A stretch of 57,556 nt of DNA, from NCBI GenBank assembly GCA_024742605.1, contig JANSYC010000023.1, forward strand, positions 1-57,556, in the 5' to 3' direction. Below are positions 15,709 through 22,766 of this stretch, piece after piece. Source of the DNA: Alphaproteobacteria bacterium. GTDB taxonomy: Bacteria > Pseudomonadota > Alphaproteobacteria > Thalassobaculales > Thalassobaculaceae. Position 1 is the stretch's first letter. The number at the start of each line of letters is the position of its first letter. The position numbers and the translations under genes are program-made. The notes under the pieces were generated by a model, which was given only the letters and a program-made list of their open reading frames with translations, ran no database searches and was not told the DNA's origin.

Positions 15709-17613
15709 ATGCTCAAAGAAAACGAAGGACAACAGGTATTCGGTCTGAAGACAGAAGAGGTCCACTCGGATGAGAACCAGGGCCTTCTACGACTTCAGAA
15801 ATTACGAGAACTGAACGCCGACTCGTCTTGGGAAAATAAGGACCTCTATCGCTTGATGTTTAGGGTCGACTTATACATCACGGCATACGAACGTCTGAAA
15901 TCTTCCCCTGGAAACATGACCAAAGGTTCTGACGGTGAAACTCTTGATGGCTTCTCCTTGGAGAAAATAGAAAAGATCATCGAAAGTATGAGGGATCAGA
16001 GTTTTCAATTTGTCCCGGCCAAAAGGATCTACATCCCAAAAGCCAACGGCAAAAAGAGACCCCTGGGAATACCCTCACCTAAGGACAAAATCGTCCAAGA
16101 AGTCATTCGTATGATACTAGAAAGTATCTATGACGGAAGCTCCAATGCCTCCAGCTTTTCGGACGCATCACATGGATTCAGAGCGGGACGAGGCACACAC
16201 AGTTGCCTAAATGAAGTACGGAAATGGCATTCGGTGAATTGGTACGTCGAAGGAGACATCCGTGGATGCTTCGACAACGTCAATCACCAAATGCTGATTG
16301 ATATCCTTTCAAAAAGGATCAAGGACAATCGTTTCCTAGATCTAATATGGAAGGCTCTCCGAGCAGGCTACATGGAAAAACGTACCTTCAAGAACTCTCT
16401 TATTGGTACACCTCAGGGAAGTGTAATCAGCCCGATTCTTACGAACATCTATCTGAACGAGTTCGACTCATGGGTTCAGGCGTTCAAGGAAATTTATGAA
16501 AGAGGTCAACGAAAACGGGTTAACCCCCAGTACACCAAAATCATAAAAGAGAGAAAACGTATCAAAACGGGCAAGAAGGAAGCATCGCTCGAAACCAGAC
16601 GCGATCTGGAAAAAGCTATGTTTAACACCCCTTCCCTTCTCCATAATGATCCCGACTATATTAGGATCCATTATATTCGCTATGCTGACGATTGGCTTGT
16701 CGCCATCGATGGACCCAAAGAGCTTGCTCAAAAGTTCAAAGATGAGGCCACCCTCTTCTTCAGCAACAATCTCCTAATGGAGCTCAGCGAAGAGAAGACC
16801 CACATCCGAAACGCCCGTACTGACAAAGCACTATTCCTTGGTACTGAAATTACCATTGGAAACGGAGCAGAACCAGTATACCGTAAGATGAAAATGCCTG
16901 GAACGAACACGGTGGCTCGCCGCCGAGTTCCAACAGACAATATCACTTACATGTACGCACCTGAGTCTATCATAAACAGGCTGCGCAGCGGCGACTTCAT
17001 CGACGGTAACAAAAATCCAATAGCAAAGAATGCTTGGATTGATAAAGCAGATTGGGAAATCGTAGGACGATATAACGATATCCTTCGTGGTTATCGGAAC
17101 TATTACTCCTTTATTGATAACCCACTTCGCCTAAAATTCTTGCAATATCTTCTACAATACTCATGTGGAAAGACCCTTTGCCGCAAACACCAAACCTCTT
17201 TGAGAAAACTGTTTGCGAAATATGGGCCTAACCTTAAAGTTCCGTGCAAATGGGACACCGAAGGCAAGCCGGTTAAATATATCTCCCTGGATCTTCAAAA
17301 ATCCTGGAATAAAAACCGGTTTGGGTTCAAATCCGGTCACGGTCCAACAGACCGTATGAAAGAGGGTATGAACCTTAGGACCAGAACAAAATTGGATGAA
17401 CCGTGCGTCATTTGTGGAAAACCTGACGGGGTGGAAATGCACCACGTCAAACACCTCCGCAAAGACAAAGCGAAAGGTTTTACCCACGTCCTTCAGCAAA
17501 TTAACCGCAAACAGATACCCGTTTGTAAATCATGTCATCTTGATATACACAACGGAAAACATGATGGTAAATCGCTCAGCGATCTATATCATCCTGGTAT
17601 TGCGGCGCGTTGA
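15709..17613 (+). CDS. ltrA: Group II intron reverse transcriptase/maturase with HNH endonuclease domain
   Basis: Promotes splicing and retrohoming of its host intron. 634 residues from the ATG at 15709 (GAGG just upstream); a TTG at 15661 in the same frame would add 16. RT domains run from about 60 to 400, with KRPLGIPSPKDKIVQE, HGFRAGRGTHSCL, YVEGDIRGCFDNVNH, TPQGSVISP and the catalytic YADD at about 325-328. A maturase (domain X) region follows. The C-terminus has a zinc-HNH endonuclease: CVICGK near 566, MHHVKH near 578, CKSCH near 606. The stop codon is immediately followed by the nested tRNA. Confidence 0.95.
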   Translation: MLKENEGQQVFGLKTEEVHSDENQGLLRLQKLRELNADSSWENKDLYRLMFRVDLYITAYERLKSSPGNMTKGSDGETLDGFSLEKIEKIIESMRDQSFQFVPAKRIYIPKANGKKRPLGIPSPKDKIVQEVIRMILESIYDGSSNASSFSDASHGFRAGRGTHSCLNEVRKWHSVNWYVEGDIRGCFDNVNHQMLIDILSKRIKDNRFLDLIWKALRAGYMEKRTFKNSLIGTPQGSVISPILTNIYLNEFDSWVQAFKEIYERGQRKRVNPQYTKIIKERKRIKTGKKEASLETRRDLEKAMFNTPSLLHNDPDYIRIHYIRYADDWLVAIDGPKELAQKFKDEATLFFSNNLLMELSEEKTHIRNARTDKALFLGTEITIGNGAEPVYRKMKMPGTNTVARRRVPTDNITYMYAPESIINRLRSGDFIDGNKNPIAKNAWIDKADWEIVGRYNDILRGYRNYYSFIDNPLRLKFLQYLLQYSCGKTLCRKHQTSLRKLFAKYGPNLKVPCKWDTEGKPVKYISLDLQKSWNKNRFGFKSGHGPTDRMKEGMNLRTRTKLDEPCVICGKPDGVEMHHVKHLRKDKAKGFTHVLQQINRKQIPVCKSCHLDIHNGKHDGKSLSDLYHPGIAAR

Positions 17614-17703
17614 GGAGCGGTGACCGAGAGGCTGAAGGTGGCGGTCTTGAAAACCGCTGAGCATGAAAATGTTCCGTGGGTTCGAATCCCACCCGCTCCG
17701 CCA
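17614..17703 (+). tRNA. tRNA-Ser(UGA), intact, nested inside the group II intron
   Basis: A 90-nt class II tRNA beginning on the base after the maturase stop codon. Acceptor GGAGCGG/CCGCTCC, anticodon stem GCGGT/ACCGC, loop CTTGAAA (anticodon TGA), variable-arm stem GAGCAT-GAAA-ATGTTC, T-loop GTTCGAA, discriminator G and encoded CCA. By hand alignment it shares 68 of 90 positions with the interrupted host tRNA, and stem changes are compensated (acceptor TG/CA to GC/GC), so it looks functional and not a recent copy. Confidence 0.93.
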
Positions 17704-17732
17704 CTCGTTGCAAGGGGTAATTGAATACTGGA

Positions 17733-17766
17733 GAGCCGTATGCAATGAAAGTTGCACGTACGGTTC
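17733..17766 (+). ncRNA. Group II intron domain V
   Basis: A 34-nt hairpin with lower stem GAGCCGTA/TACGGTTC, catalytic AGC triad at 17734-17736, two-base CG bulge, upper stem TGCAAT/GTTGCA and a GAAA tetraloop at 17747-17750. This matches bacterial domain V at every diagnostic feature. Confidence 0.93.
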
Positions 17767-17819
17767 GGAGGGGGGCGATTGGTTATCCATCTAACGATGG
17801 ACCCGGTCGCCTACCCTAC
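17767..17819 (+). ncRNA. Group II intron domain VI and 3' splice site
   Basis: A GC-rich stem (GGG..GGCGA paired with TCGCC..CCC) leaves A17813 unpaired, seven bases from the intron end counting both ends. That is the usual place of the branch-point adenosine. The intron ends CTAC at 17819 and exon 2 begins with A17820. Confidence 0.8.
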
Positions 17820-17856
17820 ACCGGCAGGGGTGAGAGCCTCTCGTGGGTTCGAATCC

Positions 17857-17870
17857 CACCCCATCCGCCA
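17857..17870. repeat. attL, 3' end of tRNA-Ser
   Basis: CACCCCATCCGCCA, the last 14 bases of the tRNA-Ser gene, repeated exactly at 22767-22780. Integration here leaves the tRNA intact. Confidence 0.85.
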
Positions 17871-17969
17871 TTCATAGAATTTAAGTTATTGAAATATTTA
17901 GAAAGTTTTTAAACTCCACGTCTTGCGTACCACGCTGCATCCCACAGTTCGCATTTGCCGGATGATTGG

Positions 17970-18665
17970 TCAGCAGAAATGCGGATCTGTGGTGCACGGG
18001 ACGGAGGTACGTGTATTTCGACTTTCAGGTTTATTAACGCTCTTAATGAGCCCGTCATTCTTCAGTTTTGTAATTGTCGATGCGGCAGTGCTGTGCGCGA
18101 AACCGTCAGCATCTGCAAATGCATTCCCTCGTGCATCTGCGCTTGCTGTCCATAAAATCGCTCCCGACCGGGCATCATGAAGATTGATGTCATATGAAAA
18201 CCTCGGCTTTTTAATAGTATACCCACCGGTGGTGTATCCAGGTGTAGTGTTTGTTGTGATGTACCCTGTATTTCCGTAGACATTGACCGTGCTGTACGAC
18301 GTTCCAGGAGTGTAGGTTTGCGGTACGTACTGCGAATCTAAAGATTTTTGATATCCAGAAAAGACTATCGTCTGGTCAATTTCTGAATCCATGAGGGTTT
18401 GCGCAATTTGTTCTTTGCTCATTTTTTGGGTGGGTGGGATTATGTCCACCCCCCTCACCGCTTCGATACCTTCTGCGTCCAAAAGCTCAACGAATTTGCT
18501 TTCAACTGGGATCCGCTCAGCTAGAGGCATAGACCCAGCGAACACCATGGTTTTTCCAAGCTGAAAAGTCGGTGGTATTTGTGGATCCGTGTAGCTTGTG
18601 AGATTGGTTCGAACGCACGCTGTGACGAGTAAAACCAGCGCAAAACTAGAAAGTATCTTGACCAT
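17970..18665 (-). CDS. Island-borne lipoprotein, DUF4136-like
   Basis: 231 residues with a lipoprotein signal (ALVLLVTAC, Cys at about 17). The body follows the DUF4136-like pattern: TSYTDPQIPP near the mature N-terminus, a FVELLDAEGIEA segment, DIIPPTQKMSKEQ, a Thr/Tyr/Gly-rich middle, and a closing KPRFSYDINLHDARSGAILW with an IxxLKNDGLI helix. Probably outer-membrane anchored; function unknown. More AT-rich than chromosomal neighbours. The ATG at 18665 has GGAGAT upstream. It is the leftmost gene of the island, where cargo genes usually sit. Confidence 0.75.
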   Translation of the reverse strand: MVKILSSFALVLLVTACVRTNLTSYTDPQIPPTFQLGKTMVFAGSMPLAERIPVESKFVELLDAEGIEAVRGVDIIPPTQKMSKEQIAQTLMDSEIDQTIVFSGYQKSLDSQYVPQTYTPGTSYSTVNVYGNTGYITTNTTPGYTTGGYTIKKPRFSYDINLHDARSGAILWTASADARGNAFADADGFAHSTAASTITKLKNDGLIKSVNKPESRNTRTSVPCTTDPHFC

Positions 18666-18751
18666 TTTTATCTCCACACAATCGCGTCTGTATGATGCTT
18701 GCAGCAAATTGTCGCTACCATACGGGGTTTAGCTTGAGAGGATATAGTTAC

Positions 18752-19021
18752 TTAAGATATTGACGGTTTATTCGAGTCTCGTCGAATTCTCCGAAGCAAG
18801 CGCTTTATGGCCGGTCCGTTGCTATATGCTCCGTGCCGGTAGTTACCGTTTGATGGGCCATTTAGTGCGCCAGAGCCGTATGCGCCTCCGTGCATTCGGC
18901 ATCGAGTCTTTCCTCGAACCGCTGGTCCCTGACACCTCGTGTTATGTCGGGTGCGCGCTCCACAGCGCGGCGCTGCGTTCATTTGCTCCAGGCGCATGGG
19001 GTTGATGCTCGATTTTTCCAT
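18752..19021 (-). CDS. Small phage/island protein with Cys-His-Gly motif
   Basis: 89 residues: a CGARTRHNTRCQGPAVRGK stretch followed by CRMHGGAYGSG and an Asn/Gly-rich repeat (NGPSNGNYRHGAYSNG). This C-x-A-x-T-x(5)-C...C-x-x-HGG pattern recurs in small proteins next to terminase-like genes in phages and islands; it may bind zinc or nucleic acid. Its ATG overlaps the stop of the upstream gene by one base (TGATG), so the two are coupled. Confidence 0.75.
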   Translation of the reverse strand: MEKSSINPMRLEQMNAAPRCGARTRHNTRCQGPAVRGKTRCRMHGGAYGSGALNGPSNGNYRHGAYSNGPAIKRLLRRIRRDSNKPSIS

Positions 19022-19521
19022 CACCCCCCTCCCTTCGTCACGTTGCCAACAATCGCCTGCCCGCCGTCGCCGACATAGACGCGCTCGACCCGGACCGTTT
19101 GATCCGCCTTCTGCCGGTGGCGTTTAAGTGCCTCCATTTGCTGCGCGTAGGTTTTGGAGAGCTTGTCCGCGAAGCGCAGATTGGACTCGCGCCCGATGTG
19201 GGGTTGGTCCGGTATCATGGCGCGCCGGTAACACTCCATCGCAGCACTGTGGCAGGCGACCATCTGAGCGGCCAACATGCCCTCGACCTCATCACGCGGC
19301 TTAATGCCCTGTAACGTCGCCAGGGCCGCCTGACGTTTCGACAACTTGGTGTCATCATCGAACACGTCGGGTATCCAGAGAGACTTCAGTGTTTGGTCAG
19401 CGATGTTCTGATTGAAGTTGTCTGAGCGCGAACCGCCGAATGCTGCGTACTCGGGCACCTGAGATTCCAGAGGGTGCATTTTTACCACCCCCGTTCTGGC
19501 GACTGCTTTGCTCTTGCTCAT
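19021..19521 (-). CDS. Conserved genomic-island protein, function unknown
   Basis: 166 residues from the ATG at 19521 (MSKSKAVART). The conserved core EGMLAAQMVACHSAAMECYRR, then RESNLRFADKLSKTYAQQME and the end GGQAIVGNVTKGG, is a pattern I know from small proteins of alphaproteobacterial islands and prophages, often next to replication or packaging genes; it has no demonstrated role. Coupled by TGATG to the HGG-motif protein downstream. A longer frame starting at 19563 is less likely. Confidence 0.75.
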   Translation of the reverse strand: MSKSKAVARTGVVKMHPLESQVPEYAAFGGSRSDNFNQNIADQTLKSLWIPDVFDDDTKLSKRQAALATLQGIKPRDEVEGMLAAQMVACHSAAMECYRRAMIPDQPHIGRESNLRFADKLSKTYAQQMEALKRHRQKADQTVRVERVYVGDGGQAIVGNVTKGGG

Positions 19522-19595
19522 TCCGAGGCCTCCATACTGGTAGATTATAAGTGCGCCCCACATGACACCGTTCAGAGTTCTGAAAGCGTCGTTAT

Positions 19596-19687
19596 GGTGT
19601 CACCACGGGTGCCGTTAAGCCCTTTTCCGCGCTCTCAAAGTCGGGAACGGTGTCACCACGGGTGCCATTGGTGTCACCTCGGGTGCC
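19596..19687. repeat. Three 18-bp direct repeats at the end of the Rep-like gene
   Basis: GGTGTCACCACGGGTGCC occurs at 19596-19613 and 19649-19666, and with one change (T for A at position 10) at 19670-19687. Each unit contains the dyad GGTG-T-CACC. The right two are inside the 3' end of the gene at 19615-20079 (encoding APxVTP), the left one is just past its stop. Possible iterons or operators. Confidence 0.6.
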
Positions 19688-20079
19688 GTCGATTGAATTT
19701 TGAAGTCCCGATAGGTCGCTTTTGCTGGCCGTCTGTCGCAGGGTTCCGCTGTCAGTTCCCATTCGGTCGCTCGTGCGGATCTGCCTCCGCCCTTCCAATC
19801 GAATGAGGCTTTGGCCCTGGCAACGATGAAGCCCCGGTCTATCAATTCGTCAAACGCTCGCCGGACCCTGCTGCTGCCTATTCGAAGCTGCTCTCGGGCC
19901 TCACGGTGGCTAAACGGTATCGCGCCGTTGTTCATGCCGTTGTGACGCGTCCATATCTCGATCAGGAGCGCCCGGCCCTCGCAGGATAGGGAGCGCCATG
20001 CGGCGCTCCCCGTAATCCCGCGATGCAATTTGACGAAGGGTGTCGTTTTCGACCGTCCGTCTGCTCGCATCTTGCCCAT
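19615..20079 (-). CDS. Winged-helix, replication-initiator-like protein
   Basis: 154 residues. After FVKLHRGITGSAAWRSLSCEGR comes a clear helix-turn-helix segment, FSHREAREQLRIGSSRVRRAFDELIDRGFI, resembling the winged-helix parts of plasmid and island Rep-like proteins. The short C-terminal tail holds the repeated APEVTPMAPVVTP written by the 18-bp DNA repeats. Its ATG overlaps the previous gene's TGA (TGATG). Whether it starts island replication is inference. Confidence 0.65.
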   Translation of the reverse strand: MGKMRADGRSKTTPFVKLHRGITGSAAWRSLSCEGRALLIEIWTRHNGMNNGAIPFSHREAREQLRIGSSRVRRAFDELIDRGFIVARAKASFDWKGGGRSARATEWELTAEPCDRRPAKATYRDFKIQSTAPEVTPMAPVVTPFPTLRARKRA

Positions 20080-20378
20080 CAGGCCGCCTCCGCGTCCGGT
20101 AGCAACCGAACCTTGGAACGCAGCACATAACGAGCGTGAGTGCCCGCGTATGGGCCTCCGTGCGCCTCGTGGAGGGTTTCGATGCTCAGACCATGTTCAT
20201 GTCGCAGAGCATGGACATACGCGCTCCAACGCGGCCCTGGCGTGTCTATCGGCGTGCAACCATCAGCACCAGCACTGACGAGGTTCTGAAGCGCCCATGC
20301 GTCTCGTCCGGTGGTGATGCCGGTGCGTGTCACATCACCTTCAGTAACGAGGAAATGCTGAACGAGCTTATCGGCCAT
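20079..20378 (-). CDS. HTH_39-like winged-helix protein
   Basis: 99 residues from the ATG at 20378 (MADKLVQHFL), with GGGGAGG upstream. The core TGRDAWALQNLVSAGADGCT, PIDTPGPRWSAYVHALRHEH and EAHGGPYAGTHARYVLRSKV matches the small HTH_39-type winged-helix family that is frequent in alphaproteobacterial prophages and islands. Probably a regulator of the island. Starts within the last 11 bases of the 58-residue gene and is coupled to the Rep-like gene. Confidence 0.75.
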   Translation of the reverse strand: MADKLVQHFLVTEGDVTRTGITTGRDAWALQNLVSAGADGCTPIDTPGPRWSAYVHALRHEHGLSIETLHEAHGGPYAGTHARYVLRSKVRLLPDAEAA

Positions 20379-20544
20379 GACGCACCTCCCCGCCCTGTCC
20401 CATGATTTGCTCGACGTAGATCCGGGCAACGGTTGGGCGAAGGCCATGCTTCTGGTTCAGGTGACGCTCCTGCCAGCATGAAGGTAAGGGCGCTGGCCGG
20501 GAACGTGGTGAGTAGAAGTCGAACTCGAATTGATGTAGTTTCAT
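20368..20544 (-). CDS. Small island protein, 58 residues
   Basis: The ATG at 20544 is preceded by a perfect AGGAG at 8 bp. The product starts MKLHQFEFDFYSPRSRPAPL and contains CWQERHLNQKHGLRPTVARI, a helix that could lie in a small DNA-binding fold. It is similar in layout to short proteins between AlpA and winged-helix genes in other islands. Overlaps the next gene by 11 bp. Function unknown. Confidence 0.6.
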   Translation of the reverse strand: MKLHQFEFDFYSPRSRPAPLPSCWQERHLNQKHGLRPTVARIYVEQIMGQGGEVRHGR

Positions 20545-20618
20545 GAGAGAACTCCTGATGAACGGGGTTTGTCGAAAGCCGTCCCGGTGTCCAAACCGAT
20601 GGGGCGGCTTTCGCGTTT

Positions 20619-20813
20619 TCAGGCCGCAAGGCCTCGTTCCTGGCAAGCAAGGCTTTCCAGGTATTCGGATGGTTGGGTTGTGATGATACGTCGCCGCCCT
20701 GCGGTAACTGACTTGAGCGTTCCGTCAGCGATGAGGGCGAAAGTCTTGGTCCGTCCGAGCGAGGTGGCGCTGCACCAATCCTCGACCGACCAACCGCATT
20801 TCTGAGCATTCAT
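20619..20813 (-). CDS. AlpA/excisionase-like DNA-binding protein
   Basis: 64 residues from the ATG at 20813, with GGAGA upstream. The pattern WSVEDWCSATSLGRTKTFAL, IADGTLKSVTAGRRRIITT and PSEYLESL is that of short MerR/Xis-type winged helices (AlpA family), which regulate integrase expression or serve as excisionase. It heads the leftward regulatory operon (58-residue protein, wHTH, Rep-like). The gap at 20814-20904 probably holds its promoter. Confidence 0.75.
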   Translation of the reverse strand: MNAQKCGWSVEDWCSATSLGRTKTFALIADGTLKSVTAGRRRIITTQPSEYLESLACQERGLAA

Positions 20814-20904
20814 GCTCGTCTCCTGAGTTACGGCGCACCCCAACGGCGCGTCATGAACCCAAAAGTACTTGGCTCGCATACTGTGCTAGAATACCGACGC
20901 TAAT

Positions 20905-21396
20905 TCATTGTATTTGTTTAAAATCATTGTCCAAGTGAATGATTCTTTCCGTCTCGGTCGCTATCGTTACCCAACCATCGCCCGACGTTTTCCGAACAAG
21001 CAGAAATATCTCTCCGTTGTCGTCTTGGAATACTTGGAGCGCTCCCTCCCAAGCTCGATGAAACCGACTCCTCAATGCTGATGGAGAAGTTCCAATATCC
21101 GAAAAGGGCGGTACGTGGACAAGTTCGCGACAAGCGTAACTTACTGAATAACCTTTATTTTTAAACTCATTAACCCTCTTTATTAAAATCCAGGTGAGTT
21201 CAAAAGTCCATTTTGGCTTCGCACCCGATTGTCCCTTCAAACGAGGCGCTCCAGAAGCCAGTCGCATATTGGGTTTAATAATGTCTCGAATCTGACCAGC
21301 CGTACTGAACCCAGCTGCTTCCAGGAGACGGATCAGTGTTTCTTGGCTCTTAGAGGCAAGCTTCCATTCCTCAATGGACTTGGGACGACTTGGCAT
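20905..21396 (-). CDS. Hypothetical island protein
   Basis: 163 residues, starting 7 bp after the integrase stop and on the same strand, so probably cotranscribed with it. The N-terminal part (ETLIRLLEAAGFSTAGQIRD) may be a helix-turn-helix; the middle has KPKWTFELTWILIKRVNEF, and the C-terminus a three-strand VTIATETERIIHLDN segment. More AT-rich than the flanking chromosome. I do not recognise the family. Confidence 0.6.
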   Translation of the reverse strand: MPSRPKSIEEWKLASKSQETLIRLLEAAGFSTAGQIRDIIKPNMRLASGAPRLKGQSGAKPKWTFELTWILIKRVNEFKNKGYSVSYACRELVHVPPFSDIGTSPSALRSRFHRAWEGALQVFQDDNGEIFLLVRKTSGDGWVTIATETERIIHLDNDFKQIQ

Positions 21397-21403
21397 ATTG
21401 ACC

Positions 21404-22603
21404 CTATTGGCTCGCTGAAGCCTTCAACAGGACAACTTTTTTTCCAGGGTCGTTCCTGCAAAAATTGTCCCAAGCGTTCATCAAATCTACGCGCTTTGCC
21501 AGCAGGTCCGAGCGCGCATAAGCCTGCTCGACCTTGGTGCCGACACGGTGCGCGAGGGCCATTTCAGCGACCTCACGCGGTACGCTCGTGGCCTCCGACG
21601 CCCAATCCCGGAAGCTCGACCTGAACCCGTGCGCCGTCACCGCAAAGCCCATACGCCGCAGCAACATGGTCAAGGTCATATCGGACATGGGCTTTCCGGC
21701 CCGTGCGCCCTCAAATACTAGGTCCTGCCCGTCTCGACGCGCCGCTGCCATCTCGTTCAGAATCTCAAGTGCGCGGTCGGACAATGGCACAACGTGGGGC
21801 TTAGCTGCTTTCATGCGTTCGGCAGGAATGGTCCAAAGGCGCTTTTCCAGATCTATCTCCTGCCATCGCGCGCCGCGCATCTCGCCTGATCGAACCGCTG
21901 TCAGAACAAGAAACTCAAACGCGAGCTTCACCACGTCCGATGCCTTGGGTGTACTCCGCAACTTCTCAACAAAGGCCGGGACCTCAGGCCAAGGCATCGC
22001 TGCCAAGTGCTCCTTAACTTTGGGCTGCTTTGGCAGACCGCGCGATATGCTCCGGGTTGGCGTTTCGGTGGCACGAAAGCCCTTTGCATGCGCCCAATCC
22101 AGAACGGTGCCGATCCGCTGGCGAACCCTTCGCGCCGTCTCGGGAATAGTCAGCCATATCTCTGCCAACACGTCGCGCACCATCGGCCCGTCAATCTCAC
22201 TGACCCGAACCGCCCCAAGTTTCGGAAATGCGTGATGCTCCAACGTGGAAAGCCATTGCGCCCCGTGTTTGGCGTTTTTCCATGTCGGCAGATGTTCCTT
22301 GTAGACCAGAAGGCTGGCCTCTTTGAATGTCGGGACTTGAGTGCGGGCTTTTTTGCGTTCGGCCACCGGATCTACGCCGCTACGAATCTGCTTCCGCATC
22401 TCGTCAGCCGCTTCTCTGGCGTCCGCCAATGACACGTCTGCCACCGGACCTAGCCCAATGTCTCGACGGCGCCCGTCGCGCTGCACACGCAGGACCCACT
22501 TCCGGGACCCGTCCTTGCCGATGACGAGCATGAGGCCCCGTCCATCCGTGTACCGTCCCGGCTGCGCTAAATTCTTAACCTTGAGTGCCGTCAAGCTGCT
22601 CAT
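21404..22603 (-). CDS. int: P4-type tyrosine integrase
   Basis: Site-specific recombinase of 399 residues. An N-terminal arm-binding DUF4102-like part (LTALKVKNLAQPGRYTDGRG) is followed by a SAM-like core-binding region and the catalytic domain. Catalytic residues are Arg in TAVRSGEMRG, His and Arg in AHGFRSSFRDWASE, His in ALAHRVG and Tyr in VEQAYARSD. It lies beside the right att repeat, as expected for an integrase that uses a tRNA 3' end. I chose the ATG at 22603 over a GTG 33 bp upstream. Confidence 0.95.
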   Translation of the reverse strand: MSSLTALKVKNLAQPGRYTDGRGLMLVIGKDGSRKWVLRVQRDGRRRDIGLGPVADVSLADAREAADEMRKQIRSGVDPVAERKKARTQVPTFKEASLLVYKEHLPTWKNAKHGAQWLSTLEHHAFPKLGAVRVSEIDGPMVRDVLAEIWLTIPETARRVRQRIGTVLDWAHAKGFRATETPTRSISRGLPKQPKVKEHLAAMPWPEVPAFVEKLRSTPKASDVVKLAFEFLVLTAVRSGEMRGARWQEIDLEKRLWTIPAERMKAAKPHVVPLSDRALEILNEMAAARRDGQDLVFEGARAGKPMSDMTLTMLLRRMGFAVTAHGFRSSFRDWASEATSVPREVAEMALAHRVGTKVEQAYARSDLLAKRVDLMNAWDNFCRNDPGKKVVLLKASASQ

Positions 22604-22766
22604 ATCGCCACCATCGTCCCACAGTGCGTCCCACACTGTTTGGAGATTGGTAGCGAACGCCAGCGGTTCAAGGTGAATATGATGTCAGAGGAAATTTATT
22701 TAGATCAGTAATTTATGTGGACGTTGACGGATTACAGCGGACAATCTAAAAGCATTCTTATACGGA

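Larger units (their letters stand above)
15232..17819 (+). mobile_element. Group II intron with reverse transcriptase ORF and internal tRNA gene
   Basis: 2,588 nt from GTGCG (consensus GTGYG) to CTAC (consensus AY). The 5' end forms the hairpin GCGCC-ATGTAA-GGCGC. An EBS1 hairpin (15496-15524), a maturase ORF in domain IV, a complete tRNA-Ser (17614-17703), a canonical domain V (17733-17766) and a domain VI with a bulged A follow in order. Base composition is clearly more AT-rich than the chromosome, a sign of acquisition. All elements needed for splicing appear intact. Confidence 0.93.
15193..17870 (+). tRNA. tRNA-Ser(UGA), split by a group II intron
   Basis: Exon 1 is 15193-15231 and exon 2 is 17820-17870. 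Joined, they give a 90-nt class II tRNA: acceptor GGATGGG/CCCATCC, anticodon stem CCGGT/ACCGG, loop CTTGAAA with anticodon TGA, long variable arm, T-loop GTTCGAA, discriminator G and an encoded CCA. The intron sits exactly between loop position 38 and stem position 39. This tRNA reads UCA, which usually makes it essential. Its 3' end is also the attachment site of the island to the right. Confidence 0.93.
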
